A stretch of 64,000 nucleotides of DNA, from NCBI GenBank assembly GCA_963793625.1, contig CAWCAT010000050.1, positions 62,001 through 126,000 of the forward strand, in the 5' to 3' direction. This stretch comes from G963668605 sp963793625 (lineage in GTDB: Bacteria > Acidobacteriota > Terriglobia > Bryobacterales > Bryobacteraceae). This document shows positions 1 through 9,811 of the stretch, in pieces; the stretch's first letter is position 1; every line of letters starts with the position of its first letter. The position numbers and the translations under genes are program-made. A model generated the notes under the pieces. It did no database searches, was not told the DNA's origin, and worked only from the letters and a program-made list of their open reading frames with translations.

Positions 1-153
1 ACGCTACAGCAGCACGAAACACTAAAGTTTCGAGTCATAGTGCTACCTCATGGACTGGAAATTCAGTGGTCGATTGCCCCTAACAACACTACTGTTGAGT
101 TGACGTTAGCACCGGGATTTCGTGAGGTCAATGGTGAAAACAGCGCTGGCTGA
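1..153 (+). CDS. 3' end of an unidentified CDS (partial)
   Basis: Frame 1 is open from the window edge to a TGA at 151-153, giving about 50 residues. The translation has alternating hydrophobic and polar residues (for example FRVIVLPHGLEIQW), as expected of a beta-rich domain, and looks protein-like. No family is recognised from this fragment. The following 270 bases have no convincing gene. An open frame this short could also occur by chance. Confidence 0.4.
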   Translation, partial: TLQQHETLKFRVIVLPHGLEIQWSIAPNNTTVELTLAPGFREVNGENSAG

Positions 154-422
154 TTGGACCCTCACTTGCCCAGAAATTAAGCGCCAGAGCGGGGGTTAGC
201 CCGTTGTGACCCGCGAACCGTCAGCCGGAGGGAAAGGCCAGCAGGTTGACGGATGGCAGTTCATTGAAAAATCGGGACGGCTTGCCGGGAGGGTGTAGCA
301 GGTTTTAGCCTTTTCCCTTGCCTTACGGATGCTGCGGAGGGCGTGAAAGCGTCTATCAGAACGGGACCGTTGTACCGGCACAATAACTTTCTGGCGAGTC
401 GGCCCGAGTACACTGGTTGACA

Positions 423-899
423 ATGAACAGATTACTGCTGTGCTCTTTCTGGGCGCTGAGCGCACTCCCATTGTCATCGCAAAGCGCTGCCCCTCAAACC
501 GCGGACGAGATCGCCGTGCGCCAGGTTGTCGAGAAATACATGATTGCACGCGAACGCCGCGACCCCAAGGCGATTGAGGCGCTATTCACAAAAGATGCCG
601 ATCAACTTGTGTCCTCTGGTGAGTGGCGCAAGGGTCGTGATGAGGTCGTGCGTGGAACGCTCGCCAGTTCGCAACGCTCCGGCGGGAATCGAAGTATTGC
701 AGTGGAAGCTGTGCGCTTTGTCGCGCCTGGAGTGGCACTGGCCGACGGGCGCTACGAGTTGTCGGCGCTGGCTGGTGGCGAGTCGCGAAAAATGTGGACC
801 ACGCTCGTGGTAACGAAAGGGGTTGAGGGCTGGCGGATCGCTGCGATCCGGAATATGCTTCCAGCCCCCGCCAATGCAACTACGGCCGTGCCGCGTTAA
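423..899 (+). CDS. Exported SnoaL-like / DUF4440 family protein
   Basis: A protein of about 158 residues with an N-terminal hydrophobic signal peptide (residues 1 to about 22), followed by a SnoaL/DUF4440-like alpha+beta cone. Seen: the family-typical start ADEIAVRQVVEKY, then a segment on age/role of 'EALFTKDADQL', and a C-terminal strand ending near GWRIAAIRNML. Such proteins are often listed as SgcJ/EcaC-type, but most have no known reaction; no catalytic residues can be assigned. An in-frame TTG lies 6 bases upstream, but ATG at 423 is preferred. The 3' end overlaps the convergent sialate O-acetylesterase by 20 bases. The neighbours give no clue to its role. Confidence 0.75.
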   Translation: MNRLLLCSFWALSALPLSSQSAAPQTADEIAVRQVVEKYMIARERRDPKAIEALFTKDADQLVSSGEWRKGRDEVVRGTLASSQRSGGNRSIAVEAVRFVAPGVALADGRYELSALAGGESRKMWTTLVVTKGVEGWRIAAIRNMLPAPANATTAVPR

Positions 900-2397
900 C
901 TTCCCAACGATCGGAGCGGAACGGCGATGCCGGCAGTCCTTCGGCGTTGATAAAGTTCGCCACCGGATCGTCGAGCCACGCATAACGAACCGCCACCGGA
1001 GCAGCTATTTCAGGGCTGCTCACTACCACGGAAGCACCGTCGATCTTTGCTTCAGCCGGCACGAACTTGCCGTCCGCGCCTGCAATTGTGAATCCGGTCA
1101 GTGGGCCACCGTCGCGGGATTTCAGCCCGGTGCCAGTGTGGTCAAACCACGCGCGCAGACCTTTGCCCTCGCTCGTAACCTGCCGGTAGATTGGTCCGGA
1201 ATAGACGATCCTTTCGCCATACACTGTCGCTCGCGCGGCGAGTGCGAGACGCTGTCCGACAGCCTGCTTGTTCTTGGGGTGAATGTCTTTGGAGTCGCCG
1301 ACGTCAATGATTACAGCCATATTCACTTTTCGCAGGTTGAGGGCATCGTTCTGCGATTCGCGTAGCACAGGCCAATAGATATTGGATTTGTAATTGGCCA
1401 GTTGCACGAACAGAAACGGGAATGCGCCTTGGCCCCATTGTTGCCGCCAACCTTCAATCATGGTGCGGAACAGCCGCCGGTAGGGGTAAGCATGCGTAGC
1501 GCTTGCGTTCGATTCACCTTGATACCAGAGCGCACCGCGGATTGCGTAGGGTGTTAGCGGCGCGATCATCGCGTTATACAAGCCGGCTGGAGTGTTCTGG
1601 TGGCCGGGTCCCTGTGGTGGCCGAGGCTGCGCCGGTACGGGCTTGCCTTCTGCCTTCGCGGTCGCGGCCAACTTCTTCCACTGTTCCAACTGAGCATCGA
1701 ACTTCTCTTTTGCGGCTGGATAATTCGACAGCGCTTTCTGCCAGTCGTCCAGAATGAACTTCAACGCGGGTTCCGCATCGAGGTCTTCCTTTGTGGTCCA
1801 GGATTGCGCCGGAGTGCCGCCCCAGGATGAGTGGATGAAGCCGACGGGAACGTCGAGCTTCTTGTGGATGTCACGCGAAAAGAAATAGCCCGCCGCCGAA
1901 GTCTTGCGTGCGGTCTCAGGGGTGCACAGCGTCCAGCTTCCGGAAACATCATCGAGAGGCGTATCTGAAACCAGGCGCTTCACTTCGAACAATCGGATCT
2001 TGGGGAAGTTAGCTTGCGCGGCTTCCTCGGCGGCATTGGCGGATGAACCTACGGACATCTGCATATTGGACTGGCCGGAGCCGACCCAGACTTCGCCCAC
2101 CAGCACATCCTGAATGCGAAGCTTGTTGCTTCCGCTGATCGACATCTCCGCAGCGGCGCCGGGCTTCATCGGTTTCAGAAAGACAGCCCACTTTCCAGTA
2201 GCATCGGCATTGGCCGAGGCGGTTTGATTCTGGAACTGGACGGTGACGCTTTCACCAGGATCCGCCTTGCCCCAAATGCGAACAGGAGCGCCCTGTTGTA
2301 ACACCATGTGATCTGAGATCAGGGCGGGTAATTTAATCTCGGCCTGAGAGGCCGCGGCACAGAGCAGACTGAACACTGCTATGAGAGTGCGATTCAT
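880..2397 (-). CDS. Sialate O-acetylesterase family protein (SGNH fold)
   Basis: A secreted carbohydrate esterase of 505 residues. It starts with a Sec signal peptide (MNRTLIAVFSLLCAAASQA), then a beta-sandwich beginning LISDHMVLQQ, typical of the DUF303/SASA family. The nucleophile motif GQSNM lies near residue 110, and the C-terminal catalytic Asp/His block is visible as DVGDSKDIHPKNK near residue 370. The family removes O-acetyl groups from sialic acids or, in soil bacteria, more often from acetylated plant or microbial polysaccharides; the substrate here cannot be told. It lies downstream of a TonB receptor and a heparinase-like lyase on the same strand, though a strong terminator separates it from the receptor, so it probably has its own promoter. 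Confidence 0.9.
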   Translation of the reverse strand: MNRTLIAVFSLLCAAASQAEIKLPALISDHMVLQQGAPVRIWGKADPGESVTVQFQNQTASANADATGKWAVFLKPMKPGAAAEMSISGSNKLRIQDVLVGEVWVGSGQSNMQMSVGSSANAAEEAAQANFPKIRLFEVKRLVSDTPLDDVSGSWTLCTPETARKTSAAGYFFSRDIHKKLDVPVGFIHSSWGGTPAQSWTTKEDLDAEPALKFILDDWQKALSNYPAAKEKFDAQLEQWKKLAATAKAEGKPVPAQPRPPQGPGHQNTPAGLYNAMIAPLTPYAIRGALWYQGESNASATHAYPYRRLFRTMIEGWRQQWGQGAFPFLFVQLANYKSNIYWPVLRESQNDALNLRKVNMAVIIDVGDSKDIHPKNKQAVGQRLALAARATVYGERIVYSGPIYRQVTSEGKGLRAWFDHTGTGLKSRDGGPLTGFTIAGADGKFVPAEAKIDGASVVVSSPEIAAPVAVRYAWLDDPVANFINAEGLPASPFRSDRWEVNAARP

Positions 2398-2448
2398 TGA
2401 ATGATTCCTTCCAAAGTATTTCAGTGTATCGCAGGGGTAGACACAAAA

Positions 2449-2477
2449 ATGGCGTCTCCGTTTGTGGGAGACGCCAT
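2449..2477 (-). terminator. Rho-independent terminator of the TonB receptor gene
   Basis: An inverted repeat with an 11-bp perfect stem (ATGGCGTCTCC on the + strand, 2449-2459, pairing with 2467-2477) and a 7-base loop. Read leftwards, the hairpin is followed directly by ATTTTTGTG, the U-tract expected of an intrinsic terminator. It sits 25 bases after the stop of the leftward TonB receptor gene (2502) and before the start of the sialate O-acetylesterase (2397). Confidence 0.9.
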
Positions 2478-2501
2478 GGAGACACTGCAGGCAATCTGTG
2501 A

Positions 2502-5500
2502 TCAGAAGATAAACCGTAGCGCGAATTGGATTGATCGGGCGTTGCTTGGAAAGTTCTCGGACCAGCTGGCGAATTGTGGGTTGCTGGGTATCAGGAACGT
2601 TCGGTTTGTGGTTTGGCTCGTCAACCGGACTGAATTCACGTAACCAGCCGTGTATTGCGGGTGGTTGAACGCATTCGCGAAGTCGGAACGAAACTCAATC
2701 GCAGTTCTCTCCGTGAAGTTAAACCTCTTGCCAATGGAGAAGTCGAAGTTGTTGATGCCTGGCATCAGAAGAGTGTTGCGGCCGGCATTCGGATAAACGC
2801 CCAGCCCTGCCTTGATGTAGCGTGCCGTGGGATCGAGAGCTTGATAGGCGACGATCGCGCCTGCGCTGTTTCTCAGGGCTATCGCATCACTTCCGCGGTT
2901 CGCATCTCCAAACTGGTTGATTACGGTGCGGTCCACGGCATCTCCATTCAGGTTGGAGTCGATACCGCTTTGCGGCGTGACCGGTTCTCCTGTTTCTGCC
3001 GTGTAGGTTCCGACAATTCGCCAGTTGCCCACGAGGTTCTTGGCTACCCAACTATTGGAGTTCTTAAGCCATGGAGTCTCCCAAATGGCGTTCAGCGTGA
3101 AACGCTGCCGCCGGTCCAATGCCGAAGACGCACGCTCTACGCGCATATCCTCGAAAGATTGTGGACGGCGCGGTGTCAGATAGGTCGAGAAGTGAGTGGC
3201 TGTGCTGTCGTCAATATTGTGGCTCCAGGTATAGGCGCCGACCACCTGGAAACCTCGGGCGAAGCGCCGATTCAACTGTAGCGCCAAACCGTGATAATTC
3301 GAATTACCCCATGGCATAAACGCGGTGATGTTGGACCCGGTGAAACCGCCAGCGGCATAGCGCGGTTCATAGCTGCTGCGTGCCTGAATTTGGGGGAGCG
3401 TCAGTGTGAGCGCATCCAGTTCGGCCTGGCTCGGCGCATTCATGTAAGTCGGCAGCGAACGGTTAAGCGTAACTCTCGAAATACGGTTGAGCTGGTTCTG
3501 CGTAAGCAGGTGCACACCGCGCGTTCCCATGTAACGAGCTTCAATGGTGTAGTTAGTCAGGAACACGTGCTGTATGCCAAAGTTCCACTGAATCGAATAT
3601 GGGAAGCTCCTGATCCGCCAGGTAGCTGGATGTTGCCAGCCGCGCCTCTTCCTGATTCAAGTTCCCGCCGCCGGAGAGGCTGCCTGGTGCAATACCACCG
3701 TTCGCGAGAAAAGGCTGCTTAAAGATGTTTGGGTAGCTCAACGCGTCGTAGGTGGAACTCAACTGTGGCGGATAGGCAGTGCTGCCGACGTTGTCGAAAA
3801 TCACGTCGTAGGCCATTCCGAAGCCGGCTCGGATCGATGTTCTGCCGCTATTCCCCGGTGAGTATGCGATGCCGATGCGTGGAGCAAAGTTCTTATTGGC
3901 AGTTTTGGGTGCATGGAAGGTAATTAGTCCCGGCACGTCCGAGATTGCGTTCAAGCTCTGTAACTCCTGGCCAATTGGGACCGTAGTCCGCTCCCAGCGC
4001 ACACCAAGATTGAGGCTCAAGTTGTTCCGAATGCGCCAGGTGTCATTGGCATATAGGTAGGTGGCCCACTGGTTCCCGTAATACGAGGTGCTGCCCAGGT
4101 TGCGCTCCGCTAAGACATCAGGCACCGTGTCGGTAAGGTAGCCCTGGAGATCGGAATAGACATAATCTCCCCGCTCGCGCTGGATAAAATGTTGCGGGGA
4201 AATCGAGTTGCGTCCGTCAAAACCGAATTTTAACGTGTGCCTGCCTTTCGTCCAGTTGATGTTTTCGACCAGTTGGTAAGTGTTCTGGACTGAAAACTGA
4301 GGGGCGTTTTGGTCGGGCCCGAGGTTAAGCCCGAGATCCGAGTCCATCGTAATGTTGGGAAACGCGTCCAGCCCTGGGAACTGGAAGTCCGGAACGACGT
4401 AGAACTGGCTGAAACGGTTGTAGGCCAAACGCAATTCGTTGGTTACGTTTGGGCCGAAGCTGTGGTAATGCGCCACCGACGCGAGATAGAACCGTTGGGG
4501 GAGAGAGGTCCAGAAAGCCGGCAAGTTTGCGAGGTTATCGAGCGAGTCATTCTTGTTGTAGACAAAGCGTCCGCGGATCTGATCATGGTCCGACGGATTC
4601 CAGTCCGTGCTGGCCACAACGCTGTACTGATTCTGGAAGAACGCTCCGGCAATTGGCAAAACACCGGTCGGTATCGCGGTGCCGTTGACCGTGGTCGTGT
4701 CGCTGGCCACTGGCGCGGGCGAAACGTACTGCTTGAACACATCGTAATTCGTCTTTGAGATGTTGGGCATTTGATCGAGCAGTGCGAAACCCTGCGCTGT
4801 CGGGGCAAAGATCGAACTCGAGGGCGTAAACGCCTGGCCAAGTGGAGCGTACTCGAAGTTGCCGAAGTAGAACAGCTTGTCCTTTTTGATCGGTCCTCCG
4901 ATGGTCCCGCCAAGTCGATTCTGGTCAAAGCGCGGATTGCTGGTGAAGCCTTGCCGCGCGAACTGCTGGTCCATCGCGTTCAGATTACGATTCTGGAAGT
5001 ACTCATAAAGGGACCCGTGTATCTCATTGGTGCCGCTCTTTACAGTGGTGTTGAACTGGCCGCCGCTGGAGTGGCCGAACTCGGCTCCAAATTGGTTCTG
5101 CATAAGCGTGAATTCAGCCGTCGCCTCTGTAGGAACATAGACCAGCGGACCGGTGACTGTTTTATTGTTGTTGTCAACTCCTTCGATCTGGAAATTGTTG
5201 TTCATGGGCCGCTGTCCCCCGACGGATGGCCCGGTTCCTTGCCCAACTCCCCCGTTGCTGCTCACTCCAGCGCTCAGCAGCGAGAGTTGCAGAGCTCCAA
5301 AAAGGCCGCCGGAGTTCTCGATAATCGGCAGGTTTACAATTTGATGTGCATCGTAGTTGGACTGAACCTGCGCCGTTGTCGTATCGATTACAGCGCCTGC
5401 TTCCTGGACTTCCACCGTCGATGCCACGGTGCCAAGCTCGAGTTTCACGTTCACGTTCGCGGTCTTGTTCAGATCCACCCGAACGTTCGCGATGGTCGTT

Positions 5501-5772
5501 TCACTGAACCCGGGCGACGAAGCCTTTACGCGGTAGTCTCCGGCAGGGATGTTGTTGAATCGGTACTGGCCTTCGGCATTAGTTTTGGTTTGTGTCTTAA
5601 CGCCGGTCGCCATGTTCTCCAGTTCAACGGCGGCATTTTGAATCGCGGCTCCTGTTGCATCCAGCACGGAGCCGACAAGGTTCGCGTCGGTCGCTTGCCC
5701 CCTCAGAGCAGGTACTGCAGCAACAAACGCGAGCAAAATCAGGGTCAGGACTCTACACTGATAAGCGCGCAT
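2502..5772 (-). pseudogene. TonB-dependent receptor with CnaB-like N-terminus, split by a frameshift
   Basis: An outer-membrane TonB-dependent transporter of the acidobacterial Oar-like kind. Order: signal peptide (start MRAYQCRVLTLILLAF, ATG at 5772 with AGGAG about 10 bases upstream), a carboxypeptidase-regulatory/CnaB-like domain (GSVLDATGAAIQNAAVEL), plug, then a long beta-barrel ending in Phe (FALRFIF). The reading frame breaks at about 3601-3603. In the upstream frame the text runs QELPIF and stops at about 3553; in the other frame it continues ELPYSIQWNFGIQHVF and then YMGTRG, a block highly characteristic of these receptors. Removing one base from a GGG run restores about 1090 residues. 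Either a real mutation or an assembly error. The heparinase-like lyase upstream suggests an oligosaccharide substrate. Confidence 0.9.
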
Positions 5773-5950
5773 TGGGTGTCTCCTCTTTGGCCTGACGAGA
5801 GCACGTTGTTTGCCAAATGAGTGACTTAGTAGGTGTCTGTATTGCAGAGCATTAGAGCCAGTAAGTGCAAGTGTAAATTCCGATTTTGGAATTACGCTTC
5901 TGCGCGCGCATAAAACTGGAAGACGGAGTAGGTACACGCAACTTACAGCG

Positions 5951-8143
5951 CTACGGTGCGCCTACAAAGCGTAAGCGATTTGTTCCCGAGGCTCCGCGAA
6001 ATGATCCAATGCCGCTAGACTGATCGACATCGAACGTCTTCAATTCGTTTCCGGCCTCGATTTGCCAGCGGCCTTCGGCCAGTCCGGTGACAACGCAATT
6101 GTAAGTTGCAGGCCGGGCAGGTAAGTTCCATTCCATAGGCTTGTCTCGTCGCGTCGCGTCTTTGCTGAAAAGAACGAGGTGATCGCGCAAAAGGAATCCA
6201 GAGTGGCTGTCCGTCGAAAGTGCTCGCGCGGGATCGGGCGATTTCCCATCCGCGGACACCTGCAAGACGTTGAGGAACAGTTCGTCTTTGCGCTCTGCCG
6301 TGGCCTGCACCTCCACGCGCCATGCGCCTGCTTCATCCGCGGGTTGCGGCACCCGATCGGCCGGGTAGTTCTGCCCGTTGACCGAGAACTCGGAATCCGG
6401 TCCGCCAATGGACTCGATGCGGAACTCACCGCGAATCGGGAGCAGCACCTGATGTAATAACGAGGCGCGCCCGTTGCCGGAGCGAGTTCCGCCGTCTGAA
6501 ATCTCCGCCTTGCCGGCTGTATGTAGCAGCCAGCGTTTCGGCCCTTTGGGCTTTGCCGTCTTCAGCCTGTCGAACACAGCCAGCACGCATTCGACGCCCT
6601 CGACCGGTTGGTTCAGGCAAACGAAGGCGCGATGATGCAGCTCGACCTTTTCTGCAGCGTAAGCTTCAGTCAGGTCGCCTTCCAGATAGGCCCACTCGGG
6701 GGTCTTTTCACGGAACTGTATGGCTTGGCCAAGTGTTGTCGCAACGCGATAGCCGCGCGCCTTCATCTCATCGACCGTGCGCGGTTCGCGCCGTTCGTTC
6801 GGCCAGCGCTGTCCACCATCGGGGTTCCAGCGGGCTCCGGTGACAACCTCACCTGGTTCTGTCACGAGGACTGCGTTGTGCGCCACCGTCCGCTTCAGAT
6901 AGTTGGTGTCGTGAGGACTGCCGTATTTCCGGTAAGAGCCTGTGTCCATCGCCAGCGGGCCGCGATACCAGATCTGGAACGCACCGGCATCCAGATGCAT
7001 GTGATTGTTGAACTGCCACTCTTTGACTTTGAATTCGACTATGGCCGGGTCTTCACCGGAGCCGTTCCAGGCCGAGCGCACCACCATGCCGCTGTACGGC
7101 GATCCGAAGTAGCGCGCCAGCGGCAAACCGGAAACCTTGGCAGGAACCAAAGCGGGATCCAGGAACATGAGTTGCTCGATCGGGTCCTGATTGAATGCGT
7201 CGCTTGCAGCAAGGAATTGGGCTTGCAGGTAGGAATCCTTGTAGAGGCCCGCGGTGAACATATACGGCGCGGTAGTTACGCGTCCGCCGAACACGTCGCC
7301 TTCCGCTAGCAGGCGCCCGTCGGGGCGTTCCGTATAAATCCAGCGATAAGGCACCTGGCCTTGATCTGCCACGAACGGATTACCCAACCCAGCTCGTTCC
7401 AGAATCCACGCCGCCAGCACCTCGAAGCGGTAGCGATAAGGGCCGTACGCCGAACCCTGATGGTGCATGTGCGACGGATACGAAAAGTTTCGGGCAGGAA
7501 CGAACTCAGCCAGGATGCGGGCTGCTGTGATGTCGTACATCTCGGGCGACTGGTCGTAAATCGCAAGCCCGGTTGCCAGCAGATCCCGAAACAGCATGGC
7601 CTCACCGGCGTGTCCTGTGACGGCGCCTCCGCCTTTTGGCGGGTAGCCCACTTCGAGCAAGCCGGCCAGGCGATAAGCCTGCTCGATCAAGACCGCGCCG
7701 TGGTTGCCCAACCACGGATGACACCAGTCATAGGTCATGCCGATGCTCAACATGACGAGTCCGATTTGGCGTGAAATATCCTGCGCTTTTAAGTCCCAGG
7801 TCGTGGCGGGAACGTGTTCCAACAGGATATCGATTGCTTCGCGCCCGAGCTTTTCGTTCTCTTCGAGCAGGGCCAAAATCGCACGGCTGCGGGCGCACTC
7901 GGCGGCTCGATCGATGGTAAGGCCCTTTGCCGAGGCTGCGGCACTCGCTCGCAATCGCCCTACGGCCCGCTCCAGCATGGGATGGCGTAGCTTCGCACGT
8001 ATGCTCTGCATGTGTTCCGCGCGTAGATAAACCCGCGGATGCCCGGGTAGCGGACGCGGCGCCCCGGCCAAAAGCTGTGGTGCAGCTAGACTTCCCAAGC
8101 CGCCCGTTATAAATAATCGCCGATTAATTTCAGAGTCAGACAC
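5951..8143 (-). CDS. Heparinase II/III-like polysaccharide lyase
   Basis: A 730-residue exported protein with a Tat-like N-terminus (NRRLFITGGLGSLAAP). Residues from about 30 to 370 form an alpha/alpha-toroid-like region, followed by a heparinase II/III beta-sandwich beginning near NNHMHLDAGAFQIWYRGPLA, with the conserved His/Asp and DTGSYRKYG context, and then TVAHNAVLV. Members are lyases or hydrolases of acidic polysaccharides such as heparin, alginate or ulvan; the substrate cannot be assigned. The start codon is GTG at 8143. It is the first gene of the leftward locus, 180 bases before the TonB receptor, and is transcribed divergently from iorA. Its C-terminus (GLAEGRWQIEAG) resembles that of the small protein at 13200-13790. 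Confidence 0.88.
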   Translation of the reverse strand: MSDSEINRRLFITGGLGSLAAPQLLAGAPRPLPGHPRVYLRAEHMQSIRAKLRHPMLERAVGRLRASAAASAKGLTIDRAAECARSRAILALLEENEKLGREAIDILLEHVPATTWDLKAQDISRQIGLVMLSIGMTYDWCHPWLGNHGAVLIEQAYRLAGLLEVGYPPKGGGAVTGHAGEAMLFRDLLATGLAIYDQSPEMYDITAARILAEFVPARNFSYPSHMHHQGSAYGPYRYRFEVLAAWILERAGLGNPFVADQGQVPYRWIYTERPDGRLLAEGDVFGGRVTTAPYMFTAGLYKDSYLQAQFLAASDAFNQDPIEQLMFLDPALVPAKVSGLPLARYFGSPYSGMVVRSAWNGSGEDPAIVEFKVKEWQFNNHMHLDAGAFQIWYRGPLAMDTGSYRKYGSPHDTNYLKRTVAHNAVLVTEPGEVVTGARWNPDGGQRWPNERREPRTVDEMKARGYRVATTLGQAIQFREKTPEWAYLEGDLTEAYAAEKVELHHRAFVCLNQPVEGVECVLAVFDRLKTAKPKGPKRWLLHTAGKAEISDGGTRSGNGRASLLHQVLLPIRGEFRIESIGGPDSEFSVNGQNYPADRVPQPADEAGAWRVEVQATAERKDELFLNVLQVSADGKSPDPARALSTDSHSGFLLRDHLVLFSKDATRRDKPMEWNLPARPATYNCVVTGLAEGRWQIEAGNELKTFDVDQSSGIGSFRGASGTNRLRFVGAP

Positions 8144-8164
8144 CTTATTAGACTACCCCCTCCG

Positions 8165-8193
8165 TTGCTCCAGTGCAGCTAATCATATAAAAT
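8165..8193 (+). promoter_or_regulatory. Candidate sigma-70 promoter of the ior operon
   Basis: In the 72-base divergent spacer, TTGCTC (8165-8170) and TAAAAT (8188-8193) are separated by 17 bases and point at iorA, whose ATG is at 8216. The -10 element matches consensus at five of six positions and the -35 at three. No clear Shine-Dalgarno sequence precedes the ATG, so the leader would be short. Confidence 0.4.
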
Positions 8194-8215
8194 AGTCTTT
8201 AATTCTGAACTGTTT

Positions 8216-9811
8216 ATGAACGCTCTCCATCGTCAATTGCTTAGCGGTGATGAGGCTGTCGCTCTCGCGGCAAAGCACGGCGGTGTGCGTCTCGGCACAG
8301 GCTATCCCGGCACCCCGTCCACCGAAATTCTGGAAGCCTTTGAGAAACTCGGCGGCAAGGCCCAGTGGTCACCCAATGAGAAGGTCGCGCTTGAGGTTGG
8401 CATCGGCGCAGCTTTCGCCGGCGGACGCGCGCTGGTCACGATGAAGCACGTCGGCCTGAACGTCGCGGCTGATGCGCTTTTCACCGTGGCGTACACGGGC
8501 GTGACCGGAGCGCTCGTGATCGTATCGGCGGATGACCCCGGCATGGCTTCCAGCCAGAACGAACAGGATAACCGGCGTTATGCCGTAGCCGCCGGCGTCC
8601 CCATGCTCGAACCGGCCGACTCGCAGGAAGCATACGATTTTATGCTGCTTGCGATTGAGATGTCAGAGCGTTGGGCGATTCCGGTCTTGTTTCGCATGAC
8701 CACGCGCGTGTGTCATTCCAAGACTATCGTTACCACGCCCGGATATCCCGTTGCGCCCGCTGCGGCTCCTGATTTTAGGCACGACATACGGCACCGGGTA
8801 ATGATTCCGGCGTATGCCCGCCCGGCCCATTTCCGCCTCCGTGAAAAGCTCAACGCACTCGCGACCTGGAATGATTCCGAGGGTCCGACGATCCGCGTGG
8901 ATGGCGGAAAAAAGCTCGGTATCATTACCTCCGGAATCTGCTTCCAGCATGTCTGTGAGGCTACCCCCGAAGCCTCGGTGCTTAAGTTGGGTATGACGCA
9001 TCCGCTGCCTCTTCAGGTGATGCGCCAGTTTGCCGCCTCCGTTGACGAGTGCATCGTCATCGAGGAGGGCGATCCGTACCTGGTGGAGGCTGCCCGGACT
9101 GCGGGTATTGCGGTCCAGGACAAGCCGTTGATGTTTCGCTTCGGCGAACTGAACGTCCCGCGGGTGCGCCGAATCCTGTCTAGCGACACTTCCCCGGAGC
9201 CCAAACCAGTGCCCGGCAAGCCGCCTGCCTTGTGCCAGGGGTGTCCGCACCGCACTGTTTTTGCAGCCCTCAAGAATCTCGATTGCATTGTCTCTGGCGA
9301 TATTGGCTGCTACTCGCTCGGCGTTCTGCCCCCCTTCGAAGCGATGGACACGCTGGTCTGCATGGGTGCCGCGATCGGCGTTGGGTTGGGCATGCGTCAC
9401 GTGCTTCCGCCAGAGCAGGCGCGCCGCGTCGTGAGTGTTATCGGCGATAGCACGTTCGTACACAGCGGACTGACGGGCCTCGTCGAGATGCTCTACAACC
9501 CGCCTGCCAGCGGACACGTTCTGCTGATTCTGGACAACGGCACCACGGCAATGACGGGCTTGCAGGAACATCCGGGGACGGGGCGCACGCTGGATCATCA
9601 CTCGACCGGCAAGGTCGTTTTCGAAGATTTGGCTCGGGCGTTAGGCGTAAAGAATGTGCACGTGCTGGATCCGACGTTGAATCCGACGGCCTTTGAGAAA
9701 CTCGTGGCGGATTGCCTCGCCTGCAACGAACTCTCGATCATCATCGCGCGCCGCAACTGTCTGCTGGCCGCCAGCGCCATCCGCGAATACGAGAAATGCA
9801 ATGAGCAGTAA
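8216..9811 (+). CDS. iorA: Indolepyruvate:ferredoxin oxidoreductase alpha subunit, ferredoxin domain absent
   Basis: The TPP-containing subunit of IOR, which oxidatively decarboxylates indolepyruvate and other arylpyruvates to arylacetyl-CoA, reducing ferredoxin. Seen: the N-terminal pyrimidine-binding domain (LLSGDEAVALAAKHGG, GYPGTPSTEILE), a central domain II, the family motif CQGCPHRTVF near residue 342, and the TPP/Mg motif GDIGCYSLG with VIGDSTFVHSG further on. The protein is 531 residues and ends at EYEKCNEQ, whereas family members usually run to about 600-650 residues with a C-terminal 2[4Fe-4S] ferredoxin domain. No CxxCxxC cluster is present. The stop overlaps the iorB start by 11 bases, so the truncation is not an obvious frameshift. 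Confidence 0.92.
   Translation: MNALHRQLLSGDEAVALAAKHGGVRLGTGYPGTPSTEILEAFEKLGGKAQWSPNEKVALEVGIGAAFAGGRALVTMKHVGLNVAADALFTVAYTGVTGALVIVSADDPGMASSQNEQDNRRYAVAAGVPMLEPADSQEAYDFMLLAIEMSERWAIPVLFRMTTRVCHSKTIVTTPGYPVAPAAAPDFRHDIRHRVMIPAYARPAHFRLREKLNALATWNDSEGPTIRVDGGKKLGIITSGICFQHVCEATPEASVLKLGMTHPLPLQVMRQFAASVDECIVIEEGDPYLVEAARTAGIAVQDKPLMFRFGELNVPRVRRILSSDTSPEPKPVPGKPPALCQGCPHRTVFAALKNLDCIVSGDIGCYSLGVLPPFEAMDTLVCMGAAIGVGLGMRHVLPPEQARRVVSVIGDSTFVHSGLTGLVEMLYNPPASGHVLLILDNGTTAMTGLQEHPGTGRTLDHHSTGKVVFEDLARALGVKNVHVLDPTLNPTAFEKLVADCLACNELSIIIARRNCLLAASAIREYEKCNEQ

Noticed and set aside
196..549. 117-residue frame on the minus strand before the SnoaL-like gene
   Set aside because: Arg/Ser-rich, overlaps the SnoaL-like gene start, no Shine-Dalgarno, no family resemblance. 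The 154-422 stretch otherwise shows nothing convincing.
4771..5820. 349-residue frame on the plus strand
   Set aside because: Antisense of the TonB receptor N-terminal half; the receptor reading is strongly supported by domain order.
6608..7309. 233-residue frame on the plus strand
   Set aside because: Lies inside the heparinase-like gene on the other strand; no motif or start signal.
8663..9601. 312-residue frame on the minus strand
   Set aside because: Antisense to iorA, which has clear motifs; the composition is typical of a shadow frame in GC-rich DNA.
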